This document shows positions 8,601 to 17,397 of a stretch of 64,000 bases of DNA, one piece after another; the first letter of the stretch is position 1; the number at the start of each line of letters is the position of its first letter. Position numbers and translations under genes: made by a program. Location of the stretch: assembly GCA_023898385.1 (NCBI GenBank), contig CP060220.1, forward strand, positions 2,852,001-2,916,000. The letters are read 5' to 3'. The stretch is from Pseudobdellovibrionaceae bacterium. GTDB taxonomy: Bacteria > Bdellovibrionota > Bdellovibrionia > Bdellovibrionales > UBA1609. The notes under the pieces are model-generated. The model had not been told where the DNA came from. It did no database searches and saw only the letters and a list, made by a program, of their open reading frames with translations.

Positions 8601-9047
8601 ATGAACAACAAAAATCTCTCTATGGGAAATGCGACCAATTGGCCCGATGAAGTGGTCATTCACACAGATGGTGCCAGTCGAGGTAATCCTGGCGACGCCT
8701 CACTCGGGTTAACTGTTTTAGATGCCGAGGGTGAAACATTGTTTGAATACGCTGAGGCATTGGGCACTCAAACCAATAATTATGCCGAATATTCAGCCGT
8801 GTTAAAGGCTTTGGAGTTGGCCTCAGAAAATCATGTCAAATTGTTGCACCTGCGTAGTGATAGCCAGCTTTTGATTCGTCAGCTCACGGGCGAATACAAG
8901 GTCAAATCAGAAGGATTGAAGCCACTTTTTTTGGCGTGTCGTGACGTTGCTAGAACCATTCCAAAGGTGAACTTTGAGCATGTTCGTCGGGAGCAAAATG
9001 CTCGAGCTGATAAGTTGGCCAACATGGTTTTGGATGAAATATTTTAA
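8601..9047 (+). CDS. Ribonuclease HI-like protein
   Basis: This 148-residue protein has the RNase H fold used to cut RNA in RNA-DNA hybrids. All four acidic catalytic positions are visible: Asp in VIHTDGASRGNPG, Glu in NNYAEYSAVLKAL, Asp in LHLRSDSQLLIRQ, and Asp in REQNARADKLAN. The GASRGNPG form and the short C terminus place it with the bacterial/archaeal RnhA-like group related to B. subtilis YpeP rather than with E. coli RnhA, which has a basic protrusion that is missing here. No strong ribosome-binding site is seen before ATG 8601; an in-frame ATG at 8622 is possible. Confidence 0.88.
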   Translation: MNNKNLSMGNATNWPDEVVIHTDGASRGNPGDASLGLTVLDAEGETLFEYAEALGTQTNNYAEYSAVLKALELASENHVKLLHLRSDSQLLIRQLTGEYKVKSEGLKPLFLACRDVARTIPKVNFEHVRREQNARADKLANMVLDEIF

Positions 9048-9086
9048 AAAATCTCAGCAGCTGAAATTGGTTTCTTTTTTTGAATG

Positions 9087-9170
9087 TTAGAATGAAAAGA
9101 AATTGTGATACATCAATACGATGCAAAGCAAACCGAATACCACAAGAAACCAAACGACTTTTTTGTTCAT
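9087..9170 (-). CDS. Possible 27-residue single-span membrane peptide
   Basis: A short frame between two real genes encodes MNKKVVWFLVVFGLLCIV and nine more residues. It is a lysine-flanked hydrophobic helix, the composition of small membrane proteins. It starts with ATG (9170) and ends with TAA (9087). No convincing Shine-Dalgarno is seen, and a chance frame cannot be excluded. The surrounding 195 bases (9048-9241) hold no other gene. Confidence 0.35.
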   Translation of the reverse strand: MNKKVVWFLVVFGLLCIVLMYHNFFSF

Positions 9171-9241
9171 TAAGTTATTAGATAGCTAAATCTTGCGGGT
9201 TTCACTCTGCGCCGCACAATTAACGGCGAATCAGACTCCGA

Positions 9242-10297
9242 TCAAAACGGGTTCATCAATTGGGCATAGACGGCCAATTCTGTACCCATTCGTCCCGGAA
9301 TAGACTGTTTGCTTCGCTCCCAAAATAAAGCATCAAATTTATTCTTTGTGATGCGCTGACGGATTTCCCATTCACTTCCCCCAAAGGGAGGGCCTGTCCG
9401 CTTTTCCATGGTGAAAAATACACCGAGAAGATGGCCTGTTTCACGAAGTAGCTTTCGCCACAGGACCACAAGGTCATTTCGCCGAGAGGGGTTTACGGCG
9501 CAATAGCAGGTGTGTTCAAACACTACGTCATACTGTTTAAAATGGTCTTGGCCCAAATTAAAAATATCGTCGTGAATATACTTGAGCAGTTTGGTTTCTG
9601 GATATTTGGCCTTGGCTCGCAAGATCGCTTCTTCACTGATATCTACTGCCGTGACAAGATGACCTTGGCTCGCCAAAAAAGAAGCATCGTTGCCGGTCCC
9701 ACACCCCAATACGATAATTCGACTTTTGGGTATTTTTAATCGGGGCACAATATTTACAAGCGGCGGGCTGGGAGCATCCAACTCCCATCCGGGTTTTTCT
9801 TCTTGTTTATATTTGCAACTCCAAAACTCAGCATGGTCTGGAGTTGAATCGCCTTGGCAATCAATAAGCCACGGGCCTACCAGAATCCGCTCGCCATCCG
9901 CTGTGATGCTGTCATCATCAAATTCATCCAATTGATCAAAGAAATCATGTTGTGCCGAATTTGATAGTATAAAGGGCACGCCGTTGGTGGCCACTCCGTG
10001 AAACCGATCCCACTCATCCACACTGAGGGTATGAAGGTCAAAATCGATCTGAAACTGATAGGGCATTAGGGCTTTCCATTTTTGGCCCGGTTTTTTGAAC
10101 ACTTGTTTGACGACATAGGGTTCGTCAAAGGCTTCGACAATGACGTCGTACCCATCCGAGTGGGTTACAAATCTTAATCCTTCTTGGCGAAGCTGACTAA
10201 GAAGATGTTGTCCTTGCTCGGTATCGACGACGCGTACACCGTTGAAGTGAAAATAACCCTCTTCATCCAACTGGATAAAGCGAAAGTTAGAGTTCAT
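9242..10297 (-). CDS. TPMT-like SAM-dependent methyltransferase with extra N-terminal domain
   Basis: The C-terminal half of this 351-residue protein is a class I methyltransferase. RIIVLGCGTGNDASFLASQG is the SAM-binding glycine loop, and VTAVDISEEAI holds the acidic residue for the ribose. FEHTCYCAVNPSRRND followed by FFTMEKRTGPPFGGSEWE is the signature of the thiopurine/thiol S-methyltransferase group. About 165 residues precede this domain (YFHFNGVRVVDTEQGQHLL to the WSCKYK region) and I do not recognise them; the usual TPMT has no such part. The substrate is unknown and could be a thiol, a halide or a toxic metalloid. The gene overlaps the upstream secreted-protein gene by 11 bases. Confidence 0.8.
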   Translation of the reverse strand: MNSNFRFIQLDEEGYFHFNGVRVVDTEQGQHLLSQLRQEGLRFVTHSDGYDVIVEAFDEPYVVKQVFKKPGQKWKALMPYQFQIDFDLHTLSVDEWDRFHGVATNGVPFILSNSAQHDFFDQLDEFDDDSITADGERILVGPWLIDCQGDSTPDHAEFWSCKYKQEEKPGWELDAPSPPLVNIVPRLKIPKSRIIVLGCGTGNDASFLASQGHLVTAVDISEEAILRAKAKYPETKLLKYIHDDIFNLGQDHFKQYDVVFEHTCYCAVNPSRRNDLVVLWRKLLRETGHLLGVFFTMEKRTGPPFGGSEWEIRQRITKNKFDALFWERSKQSIPGRMGTELAVYAQLMNPF

Positions 10298-10712
10298 CAG
10301 CGTCCTTTAGATCACCCTCAATGAGCATGGGTGTTTTAAATTCGACACTGTCATTAAGGATGTAGAGCTCATCAAAGCTCCATGAGTTGCCCGACTTATC
10401 AGTGTTTGCCCGGTTCAAAATGGCATACCCTTCGAGGGCCACATCCACGTCTCCGGTCTCAACATCTGAATCTTCGAAACTGTAGCTAAAAGAGGCTTTG
10501 ACTTTGTTTTTGCCGATGCTTTCTGTCCAGATTTGTCGAAAGACCACATTACGGGCCGAGGGGCGTTGGGATTGGATGTACTCTGAAATATAATCGGACA
10601 AACTTTTTTGAATATCCATGTGCACTGTTTCAGCAATCACAGGTGGTCGATTAAATACGGTCCAAGTCCAATGCATAGCGGCTGCCAGAAGTAGCAGACT
10701 GATGTATTTCAT
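10287..10712 (-). CDS. Membrane-anchored or secreted protein of unknown function
   Basis: The 141-residue product starts with one hydrophobic segment (MKYISLLLLAAAMHWTW) that is a signal peptide or anchor. A mixed, Asp/Glu-rich domain follows, with alternating beta-like segments (KVKASFSYSFEDSDVETG). No family is recognised. Its 3' end overlaps the methyltransferase gene by 11 bases, which implies co-transcription and perhaps coupled translation. Confidence 0.6.
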   Translation of the reverse strand: MKYISLLLLAAAMHWTWTVFNRPPVIAETVHMDIQKSLSDYISEYIQSQRPSARNVVFRQIWTESIGKNKVKASFSYSFEDSDVETGDVDVALEGYAILNRANTDKSGNSWSFDELYILNDSVEFKTPMLIEGDLKDADEL

Positions 10713-10839
10713 GGGGTTGCGCCCTCTTAGGTGATTGATTTCAATGTGTTTTCATCCTAGCCTATGCGGCAGGCAGCGGCAACGAATCTCCGTCCCTAGC
10801 TGGACAACGCGGTGAGCTGTAAGATTAAGTGGAGTTATA

Positions 10840-12447
10840 ATGGCGGTTTTAGAATCACGTATCAATATCAACGCGCCCCAATTCAAAGAAAATCAATCAG
10901 CCATGAAGGGGTTGTTGGATGAATATCATCGGCTCCGAGGGAAAGTGGAAAAAGGTGGTGGTGAGGCTTATGTGGAAAGACATCGAAGCCGAGGCAAGCT
11001 GACGGCTCGGGACCGAATTGCAAAGCTCATCGACCCAGGGTCGCCATTTTTGGAACTCTCTGCTTTTGCCGCATTTGGTATGTACAAAGGGCAAGCGCCG
11101 GCAGCGGGCATTGTCACTGGAGTCGGAATGGTCAGCGGTCAAGAGTGTGTAATAGTGGCCAATGATGCCACGGTTAAGGGCGGCACCTATTTTCCGATGA
11201 CGGTAAAAAAACATTTAAGGGCCCAAGAGATTGCTCTTGAGAACGGTCTTCCTTGTATTTACCTCGTCGACAGTGGGGGTGCTTTTTTGCCCATGCAAGA
11301 TGAGGTGTTTCCGGATAGAGATCATTTTGGTCGAATTTTTTATAATCAAGCCCGAATGTCATCTTTGGGGATCGCCCAAATTTCTGCAGTTATGGGAAGT
11401 TGTACTGCGGGTGGCGCCTATGTACCAGCTATGAGTGATGAGAACATTATTGTAAAGGGCAATGGGACGATCTTTTTAGGTGGCCCACCCTTGGTTAAGG
11501 CAGCCACTGGTGAAGAGGTTTCAGCAGAAGAATTGGGTGGGGCCATGACTCATAGTAAAATAAGTGGCGTCACCGATCATTTTGCAGAAGACGACGAACA
11601 CGCACTAGAAATTGTTCGCAGTATTGTGGCTCATTTGAATCGAAAAAAAACAATATCGGCGGCTTTGCAAAGTCCCGAGGAGCCGATTTATAAATCTAGC
11701 GAACTTTACGGGATCATTCCAAAGGACACGAGGCAACCTTTTGATGTGCGTGAAGTGATTGCTCGAATCGTTGACGGCAGCCGGTTTCATGAATTCAAAG
11801 AATATTTTGGCGAGACTGTAGTCACTGGCTTTGCCCACATTTTTGGATATCCAGTGGGTATAGTTGCAAACAATGGAGTGCTTTTTAGTGAAAGTGCTCA
11901 AAAAGCGGCACACTTTGTCGAGCTTTGTGATCAACGATCTATCCCACTCATATTTTTGCAGAACATCACTGGTTTTATGGTGGGCAAAAAATATGAAAAT
12001 GAAGGGATAGCCAAGCATGGCGCAAAAATGGTGATGGCTGTGAGCACCACACGGGTGCCAAAATTCACAGTGATCATTGGTGGCTCTTATGGTGCGGGTA
12101 ATTACGGTATGTGCGGTCGGGCGTTTCAACCGCGGCAGCTATGGATGTGGCCAAACGCTCGAATATCGGTCATGGGCGGAGAACAGGCCGCGAATGTTTT
12201 ACTGACAGTTAAAAAAGACCAGTGGGCCGCAGAAGGCAAGAGCTTTACGGATCAAGATGAAGCCGAATTTAAACAGCCCGTTCTTGATAAGTATGCCAAT
12301 GAGAGTTCGGCTTATTATTCCAGCGCAAGATTATGGGATGATGGCATTGTCGACCCGGTGGACACTCGTAAGGTACTAGCACTGGGGATCAGTGCCAGCT
12401 ATAACCGTTCGTGGGGAGACCCTGTTAAAGGTGTGTTTCGTTTTTAG
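10840..12447 (+). CDS. liuB: Methylcrotonyl-CoA carboxylase, carboxyltransferase (beta) subunit
   Basis: This subunit moves the carboxyl group from carboxybiotin to 3-methylcrotonyl-CoA in leucine degradation. The 535-residue protein has both crotonase-fold halves. The N half contains LPCIYLVDSGGAFLPMQ and GSCTAGGAYVPAMSDE, and the C half contains FLQNITGFMVGKKYE and GGSYGAGNYGMCGRAF. The spacing of FPDRDHFGRIFYNQARMS is characteristic of MccB rather than propionyl- or acetyl-CoA carboxylases. It is the first gene of a five-gene plus-strand cluster. A related substrate such as geranyl-CoA is the main alternative, but the HMG-CoA lyase at the end of the cluster favours leucine. Confidence 0.92.
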   Translation: MAVLESRININAPQFKENQSAMKGLLDEYHRLRGKVEKGGGEAYVERHRSRGKLTARDRIAKLIDPGSPFLELSAFAAFGMYKGQAPAAGIVTGVGMVSGQECVIVANDATVKGGTYFPMTVKKHLRAQEIALENGLPCIYLVDSGGAFLPMQDEVFPDRDHFGRIFYNQARMSSLGIAQISAVMGSCTAGGAYVPAMSDENIIVKGNGTIFLGGPPLVKAATGEEVSAEELGGAMTHSKISGVTDHFAEDDEHALEIVRSIVAHLNRKKTISAALQSPEEPIYKSSELYGIIPKDTRQPFDVREVIARIVDGSRFHEFKEYFGETVVTGFAHIFGYPVGIVANNGVLFSESAQKAAHFVELCDQRSIPLIFLQNITGFMVGKKYENEGIAKHGAKMVMAVSTTRVPKFTVIIGGSYGAGNYGMCGRAFQPRQLWMWPNARISVMGGEQAANVLLTVKKDQWAAEGKSFTDQDEAEFKQPVLDKYANESSAYYSSARLWDDGIVDPVDTRKVLALGISASYNRSWGDPVKGVFRF

Positions 12448-12455
12448 GAGATTTT

Positions 12456-13253
12456 GTGAAAAACATATTGGTGAATGATAAGGGTTCCGTTCGATTTATA
12501 GAAATGAATCGTCCCGACTTCAGAAATGCCTTTCATCCAGAAATGATAGCTGAGCTAACTACGGTTTTTAAAGCGGTTAAAGAAGACACGACGATACGAG
12601 CTGTGGTGTTGTCTGGGGCAGGAAAGAGCTTTTCTGCGGGGGCAGACCTTACCTATATGAAATCGATGGCCCAGTTCAGCGAAGAGCAGAATATTCAAGA
12701 TTCTAGGCAGTTGTTTGCGATGTTTAGCGAGGCATTTAGTTGTCCAGTTCCCGTTTTTGGACGAGTACATGGGCACGTGATGGGTGGTGCCATGGGGTTA
12801 ATTTCTATTTGTGACGTTGTCGTGGCTGAAGCGTCAACCCAGTTTGCATTCAGCGAAGTCAAATTAGGGCTCGTCCCCGCGGTGATTAGCCCCTTTGTGT
12901 TGTCAAAAGCCTCATTGAGTTTGGCTTCACAGTGGATGTTAACGGGGCAAATTTTTACAGTAACTGAAGCTCAACAAATGGGTTTGGTTCATTACGTTGG
13001 TGCAGAAAATAAAATAGAAGAACACCTTCAAAAGTGTATAGATTCTGTATTGGCAGCGGGCCCTGAAGCGATGAAAGAGACGAAGAGGCTCATACGCAAG
13101 GTTTGGCAGCAGTCACTTGCTGTAACAAGCCCCATTGCGGAAGAGGCCATCAAGGTCATTGCCCATAGGCGAGTGAGTGCAGAGGGGCAAGAGGGGCTTC
13201 AGTCATTTTTTCAAAAACGAAAGCCAGCTTGGTGTGAAAGTATAAAAGAGTAG
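12456..13253 (+). CDS. liuC: Methylglutaconyl-CoA hydratase (enoyl-CoA hydratase family)
   Basis: This 265-residue crotonase-fold enzyme should hydrate 3-methylglutaconyl-CoA to HMG-CoA, the step after the carboxylase. SAGADLTYMKSMA forms one oxyanion loop, and HGHVMGGAMGLISICDVVVA the second. FSEVKLGLVPAVISPFV is typical of the AUH/LiuC subgroup. The start is GTG at 12456 with AGGAG in front. It lies 8 bases after liuB and 3 before the biotin carboxylase, so a single transcript is likely. Confidence 0.88.
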   Translation: MKNILVNDKGSVRFIEMNRPDFRNAFHPEMIAELTTVFKAVKEDTTIRAVVLSGAGKSFSAGADLTYMKSMAQFSEEQNIQDSRQLFAMFSEAFSCPVPVFGRVHGHVMGGAMGLISICDVVVAEASTQFAFSEVKLGLVPAVISPFVLSKASLSLASQWMLTGQIFTVTEAQQMGLVHYVGAENKIEEHLQKCIDSVLAAGPEAMKETKRLIRKVWQQSLAVTSPIAEEAIKVIAHRRVSAEGQEGLQSFFQKRKPAWCESIKE

Positions 13254-13256
13254 ATT

Positions 13257-14747
13257 ATGTCTCGAAAGATCGAAAAAGTGGCCATTGCCAACCGTGGAGA
13301 AGTTGCGGTTCGTATTATCAGAGCTTGTCAAGAAATGGGATTGGATACGGTGCTATTGCACTCTGAGGCCGATGAAAAAACCCTGGCTTATCGTTTGGCG
13401 GACGAAGTGGTTTGCATTGGCGGCGCCGAGGTCTCTAGTAGTTATTTGAATATCGCCTCGACCATTCAAGGCGCTCGAAGTGCTGCCGCCGATGCCATTC
13501 ACCCTGGTTTTGGTTTTTTATCAGAAAATGCGGAATTTGCAAAAGCGTGCTTGGCCAACCGATTGATCTTCATTGGTCCAAGCCCTCAATCCATTGAGCT
13601 TTTTGGCGATAAAATTTCAGCCAAAAAATTAGTGGAGCAAGCAGGAGGCCCGATCATTCCAGGTTACCAGGGCGAAGATCAATCCCTGGGCCGCATGCGT
13701 GAAGAAGCTAGTAAAATAGGCTATCCCGTGATTGTGAAGGCGGCTGGTGGAGGCGGTGGTCGAGGCTTGAGGGTTGTAGAGCGTGAATCCCAGCTTGAAG
13801 AGGCCGTTCAATCTGCGGCGAGAGAGGGCCTTGCCGCCTTCGGCTCGGAGCGATTGTTTCTTGAAAAGTATTTGGGTCGGGCAAAACATGTGGAAATACA
13901 AATTTTCGGGGCCGCTGATGGAGAGATTTTTCACTTATATGAACGAGAATGCTCCGTGCAAAGGCGTCATCAAAAAGTTATTGAAGAGGCGCCAGCATCT
14001 CTGTTGGATTTTTCATTGAGGGAAAGTATGGCGCAAGCGGCTGTGCGAATAGCACAGGCCGCGAAGTACAAGGGTGCTGGTACCGTTGAGTTTTTAGTGC
14101 AAGATGGGCAGTTTTATTTTCTTGAAATGAACACTCGTTTACAGGTGGAACATCCGGTCACTGAGTTGGTCATGGGCGTTGATTTGGTAAAGGCCCAGCT
14201 TCAGACAGCTATGGATCAGAGTCTCTATTGGATGCAGGATGAACTGTTCCCGCGGGGACATTCTATTGAATGTCGGATTTACGCTGAAGACGCTTATGCT
14301 AATGGTGTTCCCAGCACGGGGGTGCTTGGTAGCTGCGTTTGGCCCCGAGGTCCTGGGCGTCGATTTGAAGTGGGTTTTGAGGCCGGGGATGAAGTGACTC
14401 CCTACTATGATTCGATGATTGCCAAAGTTGTGACCTATGATGAAACCCGTGCTCGCGCCATAGAAAAAATGCGACAGACCTTAAAAGATACAATTATTTT
14501 TGGCGTGAAAACCAACATTCCGTATTTATTGTCAATTTTGAGTCATCCAGAATTTGTTGAGGGATCAATGACTACAGGCTTTATAGCCGCTAATTTTCCA
14601 AAAGGCATAGAGGCAAAGCCTATTTCATCCACAGATAGGGCAATCATCGATGAAGTGAATGAAAAAGTGGCCGAGTCAAGTTCAGCTATGATGAGCGAAG
14701 GACCAGACGCGGTAAGCCCGTGGAAGTATCAGTGGAGCCATAAATGA
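13257..14747 (+). CDS. liuD: Biotin carboxylase subunit of methylcrotonyl-CoA carboxylase
   Basis: The enzyme carboxylates biotin with bicarbonate and ATP. The 496-residue protein has the N-terminal pre-ATP-grasp motif (IANRGEVAVRIIRACQEMG), the glycine-rich ATP lid (IVKAAGGGGGRGLRVV) and the catalytic FLEMNTRLQVEHPVTE. It ends at the biotin carboxylase C domain. In typical MccA the biotinyl domain follows on the same polypeptide; here it is a separate gene whose ATG overlaps this stop codon (ATGA, 14744-14747). The two halves are therefore translated from coupled frames. Confidence 0.92.
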   Translation: MSRKIEKVAIANRGEVAVRIIRACQEMGLDTVLLHSEADEKTLAYRLADEVVCIGGAEVSSSYLNIASTIQGARSAAADAIHPGFGFLSENAEFAKACLANRLIFIGPSPQSIELFGDKISAKKLVEQAGGPIIPGYQGEDQSLGRMREEASKIGYPVIVKAAGGGGGRGLRVVERESQLEEAVQSAAREGLAAFGSERLFLEKYLGRAKHVEIQIFGAADGEIFHLYERECSVQRRHQKVIEEAPASLLDFSLRESMAQAAVRIAQAAKYKGAGTVEFLVQDGQFYFLEMNTRLQVEHPVTELVMGVDLVKAQLQTAMDQSLYWMQDELFPRGHSIECRIYAEDAYANGVPSTGVLGSCVWPRGPGRRFEVGFEAGDEVTPYYDSMIAKVVTYDETRARAIEKMRQTLKDTIIFGVKTNIPYLLSILSHPEFVEGSMTTGFIAANFPKGIEAKPISSTDRAIIDEVNEKVAESSSAMMSEGPDAVSPWKYQWSHK

Positions 14748-15118
14748 GACGTTTTTTGCTTGAAGTAAATGGCCAGACCTACAAAGTGGTGGCAGAACGT
14801 TTAGGTGGAAAACTCTGGTTGCACTATGACGGAAAGACCATTGTACATTCACCAGAAGGCCCGCGTCGCAGCGGTGGCCACGCAGCGCTTTCAGAAAGCC
14901 CAGGAAAAATCGTTGCACCAATGCCTGGAAAGATCATTAAGATTCATGCGCAATTAAACTCCAAGGTTGAAGTGGGTTCGCCTATCGTGACAATGGAAGC
15001 GATGAAGATGGAGTACAGGTTGTCGGCAGAGATAACTGGTGTATTGGCCGATCTCAACTGTCAAGAAGGCGAACAAGTGAGTCTTGGTCAGATACTTGCT
15101 GAAATAAAAGAAGAGTAA
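14744..15118 (+). CDS. Biotin carboxyl carrier subunit of methylcrotonyl-CoA carboxylase
   Basis: This 124-residue protein carries the biotin arm. The biotinyl domain runs from about residue 54 to 122 (PMPGKIIKIHAQLNSKVEVG). The biotinylated lysine is Lys88 in MEAMKMEY. The first 50 residues are beta-rich and correspond to the linker/BT region between carboxylase and biotin domains in one-chain MccA. The 4-base overlap with the carboxylase gene and the continuation to HMG-CoA lyase place it in the leucine pathway. Confidence 0.92.
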   Translation: MRRFLLEVNGQTYKVVAERLGGKLWLHYDGKTIVHSPEGPRRSGGHAALSESPGKIVAPMPGKIIKIHAQLNSKVEVGSPIVTMEAMKMEYRLSAEITGVLADLNCQEGEQVSLGQILAEIKEE

Positions 15119-15120
15119 AT

Positions 15121-16044
15121 ATGGGAAAAAAAATAAAAATTGTGGAAGTGGGGCCGCGCGATGGACTCCAAAACGAAAAATCGCCACTCTCATTGACCAC
15201 TCGATACCAACTAGTAAAAAAATTAGCTGACGCCGGTTTAAAAAACATTGAAGTTGGCGCTTTTGTTTCTCCGAAATGGGTGCCGCAAATGGCTGGTTCA
15301 GGTCGGTTGGTAAAAAAAGTATTTGATAAGCAAAAACAGGGTCAACTACCAAAAGATTTAAATTTCAGTGCTCTTGTGCCGAACCCCAGAGGGATGGAGG
15401 ACGCATTAAAGACACCAATTAAAGAGGTGGCTATTTTTGGCGCTTGCAGTGAGTCGTTCTCGAGAAAAAATATTAACTGTTCCATAGATGAGAGTTTTGA
15501 TCGTTTCGCAGAGGTGCTGAAAATGGCCCGCCAAAATAAAATTCGAGTGCGAGGGTACTTGAGTACGGCTTTTGGCTGCCCGTATGAAGGTAACGTATCG
15601 CAAACCCGGGTGGTTAAGCTCGTTTCTCGAATGCTTGATCTTGGGGTCTTCGAGGTGTCATTAGGCGACACCATTGGTGTTGCAACACCAAAGCAGGTTA
15701 ATGACCTTTTAAAAAGGTTAAACAGAGCTGTGGTTTTAAATAAAATTGCCATGCATTTTCACGACACTCGTGGGACGGCCCTCGCTAATGTGTATGCGAG
15801 TCTACAGTTTGGTATTCGGTCCTTTGACACCAGCGTTGGGGGCCTAGGTGGTTGCCCCTATGCCAAAGGAGCCTCTGGAAATCAGGCCACTGAGGATTTA
15901 GCATATATGCTTGAGGGAATGGGGTATTCCACGGGGCTTGATATCAACAAACTTGTAAGCATGCGCCAATGGCTAGAAAAACGGGTGGGTCATAGTTTGC
16001 CCTCACACGTGGGCCAGGCGGGTTTACCTCTGGGCTGGAAGTAG
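15121..16044 (+). CDS. mvaB: Hydroxymethylglutaryl-CoA lyase
   Basis: The lyase splits HMG-CoA into acetyl-CoA and acetoacetate, the last step of leucine breakdown. The 307-residue TIM-barrel protein has VEVGPRDGLQNE at the N terminus, metal ligands in MHFHDTRGTALANV, and the active-site cysteine loop GGLGGCPYAKGASGN. FEVSLGDTIGVATP is also typical. It starts 2 bases after the carrier gene. Isovaleryl-CoA dehydrogenase, needed for the step before the carboxylase, is not in this window. Confidence 0.95.
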   Translation: MGKKIKIVEVGPRDGLQNEKSPLSLTTRYQLVKKLADAGLKNIEVGAFVSPKWVPQMAGSGRLVKKVFDKQKQGQLPKDLNFSALVPNPRGMEDALKTPIKEVAIFGACSESFSRKNINCSIDESFDRFAEVLKMARQNKIRVRGYLSTAFGCPYEGNVSQTRVVKLVSRMLDLGVFEVSLGDTIGVATPKQVNDLLKRLNRAVVLNKIAMHFHDTRGTALANVYASLQFGIRSFDTSVGGLGGCPYAKGASGNQATEDLAYMLEGMGYSTGLDINKLVSMRQWLEKRVGHSLPSHVGQAGLPLGWK

Positions 16045-16090
16045 CCTGTATATCTAAATTATGGCACTAATTTCGCTAACTTTTTAGCTT

Positions 16091-17383
16091 ATGAGGAGAA
16101 TCATAGGCCTAGTAATCACTGTAGTGCTTGTTATTGTATCGTCCGTGCTGTTGCAAAGGGCATTGACCTTTGATTCTTGTATTAATTCTATCGTTGTTGA
16201 ATCTTTAGTCATTGAGCGATCAAACGGTGAGCTGATTGATTCGTGTGAGTTTCGCCAGCGGCAGGCGGACCCAGCGGTCTCTTCAGAGCTAACAAATCTT
16301 TGGTCAATTATCGAGCGGGTTGAAGCGTTGAATCGTCTACAGGCCTGGTTACCCGTGCCGGGCAAAAAACTAAAACTTAAGGTCTCATTAGTGTCTCAAA
16401 AAGACTTCATAGAAGGGCCGGGTGGGGCCATCTTGAGTTATAGTTTGGCCCAGTCAGAAATTGAGTCGGTCGTGGTTGATCTTTGGCTCAATCAAATCAA
16501 TGAAAAGTTTGTTGAAAATCAGTGGTTAAAAATGGCGATCGGTGATTTTTTGCTGAAAGCCGAAAATCTAAGTGGTCATTTGGCGTTGGCGTCGCAAAAT
16601 GCTGGATTTCCCTTTAGCGTTTTGAGCTGGTCCGAATACTGTACCGGGCAGCCCTATTTTCGACATCAAGAGTTTTGTGGGCTTTCAATAGAAAGCCTTA
16701 TCGTAAATAAAGTGATGGCTACGGCCACAGAGTGGAGCTTGAGAGAGTTTTTACGAGAAGCCCTTTTTGACTTCTATGCCACACAAGACCTTCGCGATCG
16801 TAGAAAATTTCTATTAGGCCTAAAAGACACCATGGCAAACCGGGGTTCATCTTACTTGCTTCATTTGGATGTGTTTCGTGATGTGAATACTGCGTCTATA
16901 CAAAGGGGCATTCAAAGCTACCTCCACCAGTTTTTTTCGTTGATTCCAGGAGAGAGAAATACCACAGAGATGGTTGTGCAAGCCCTATTTCCCCAGCAGA
17001 TAGCCTGGATTCGGCAATGTAGCATTCCAAAAATCACCGAGATTTTAGAGCGGTACAAAGAGGGCGTGGAAAGTGTTATTTATTTGCAGGATTGCGGGGA
17101 AGGGTCATGGCGTTGGGACCTCTTAAAGAATCAAGGGGCTGAAGCCTTTTTCACACACCATGCTGGCGCCGTATTTGTAAGGTTCCATTTGCCATCTCTA
17201 ATGCTTTGGGCGAGAGACTTTGGGTCGCACACCAACTTTAATGGGACAGATCTTAGTTCACTGTCAGAGTTGAAAAAGAAATTTCGTTGGAACGCCCTTA
17301 GACCGGATCACGAGTTGAAGGCTTATCGTCCGGTCAGTGCAATCGATGCAATCACAATATTACGTTTAGCAAAAAAGAATTGA
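16091..17383 (+). CDS. Membrane-anchored protein of unknown function
   Basis: The 430-residue protein starts with one hydrophobic helix (GLVITVVLVIVSSVLL), so it is probably anchored in the inner membrane with the rest outside, or is secreted. The remainder is a long globular region with scattered cysteines and no motif that I can assign. It lies 46 bases after the leucine operon without a clear ribosome-binding site, and its stop is only 14 bases from the convergent panD gene. Function is unknown. Confidence 0.6.
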   Translation: MRRIIGLVITVVLVIVSSVLLQRALTFDSCINSIVVESLVIERSNGELIDSCEFRQRQADPAVSSELTNLWSIIERVEALNRLQAWLPVPGKKLKLKVSLVSQKDFIEGPGGAILSYSLAQSEIESVVVDLWLNQINEKFVENQWLKMAIGDFLLKAENLSGHLALASQNAGFPFSVLSWSEYCTGQPYFRHQEFCGLSIESLIVNKVMATATEWSLREFLREALFDFYATQDLRDRRKFLLGLKDTMANRGSSYLLHLDVFRDVNTASIQRGIQSYLHQFFSLIPGERNTTEMVVQALFPQQIAWIRQCSIPKITEILERYKEGVESVIYLQDCGEGSWRWDLLKNQGAEAFFTHHAGAVFVRFHLPSLMLWARDFGSHTNFNGTDLSSLSELKKKFRWNALRPDHELKAYRPVSAIDAITILRLAKKN

Positions 17384-17397
17384 CCGTATTTAGTGTT

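Noticed and set aside
11605..12129. 174-codon open frame on the minus strand
   Set aside because: It lies fully inside the conserved carboxyltransferase gene on the other strand and has low-complexity, His/Phe-rich composition.
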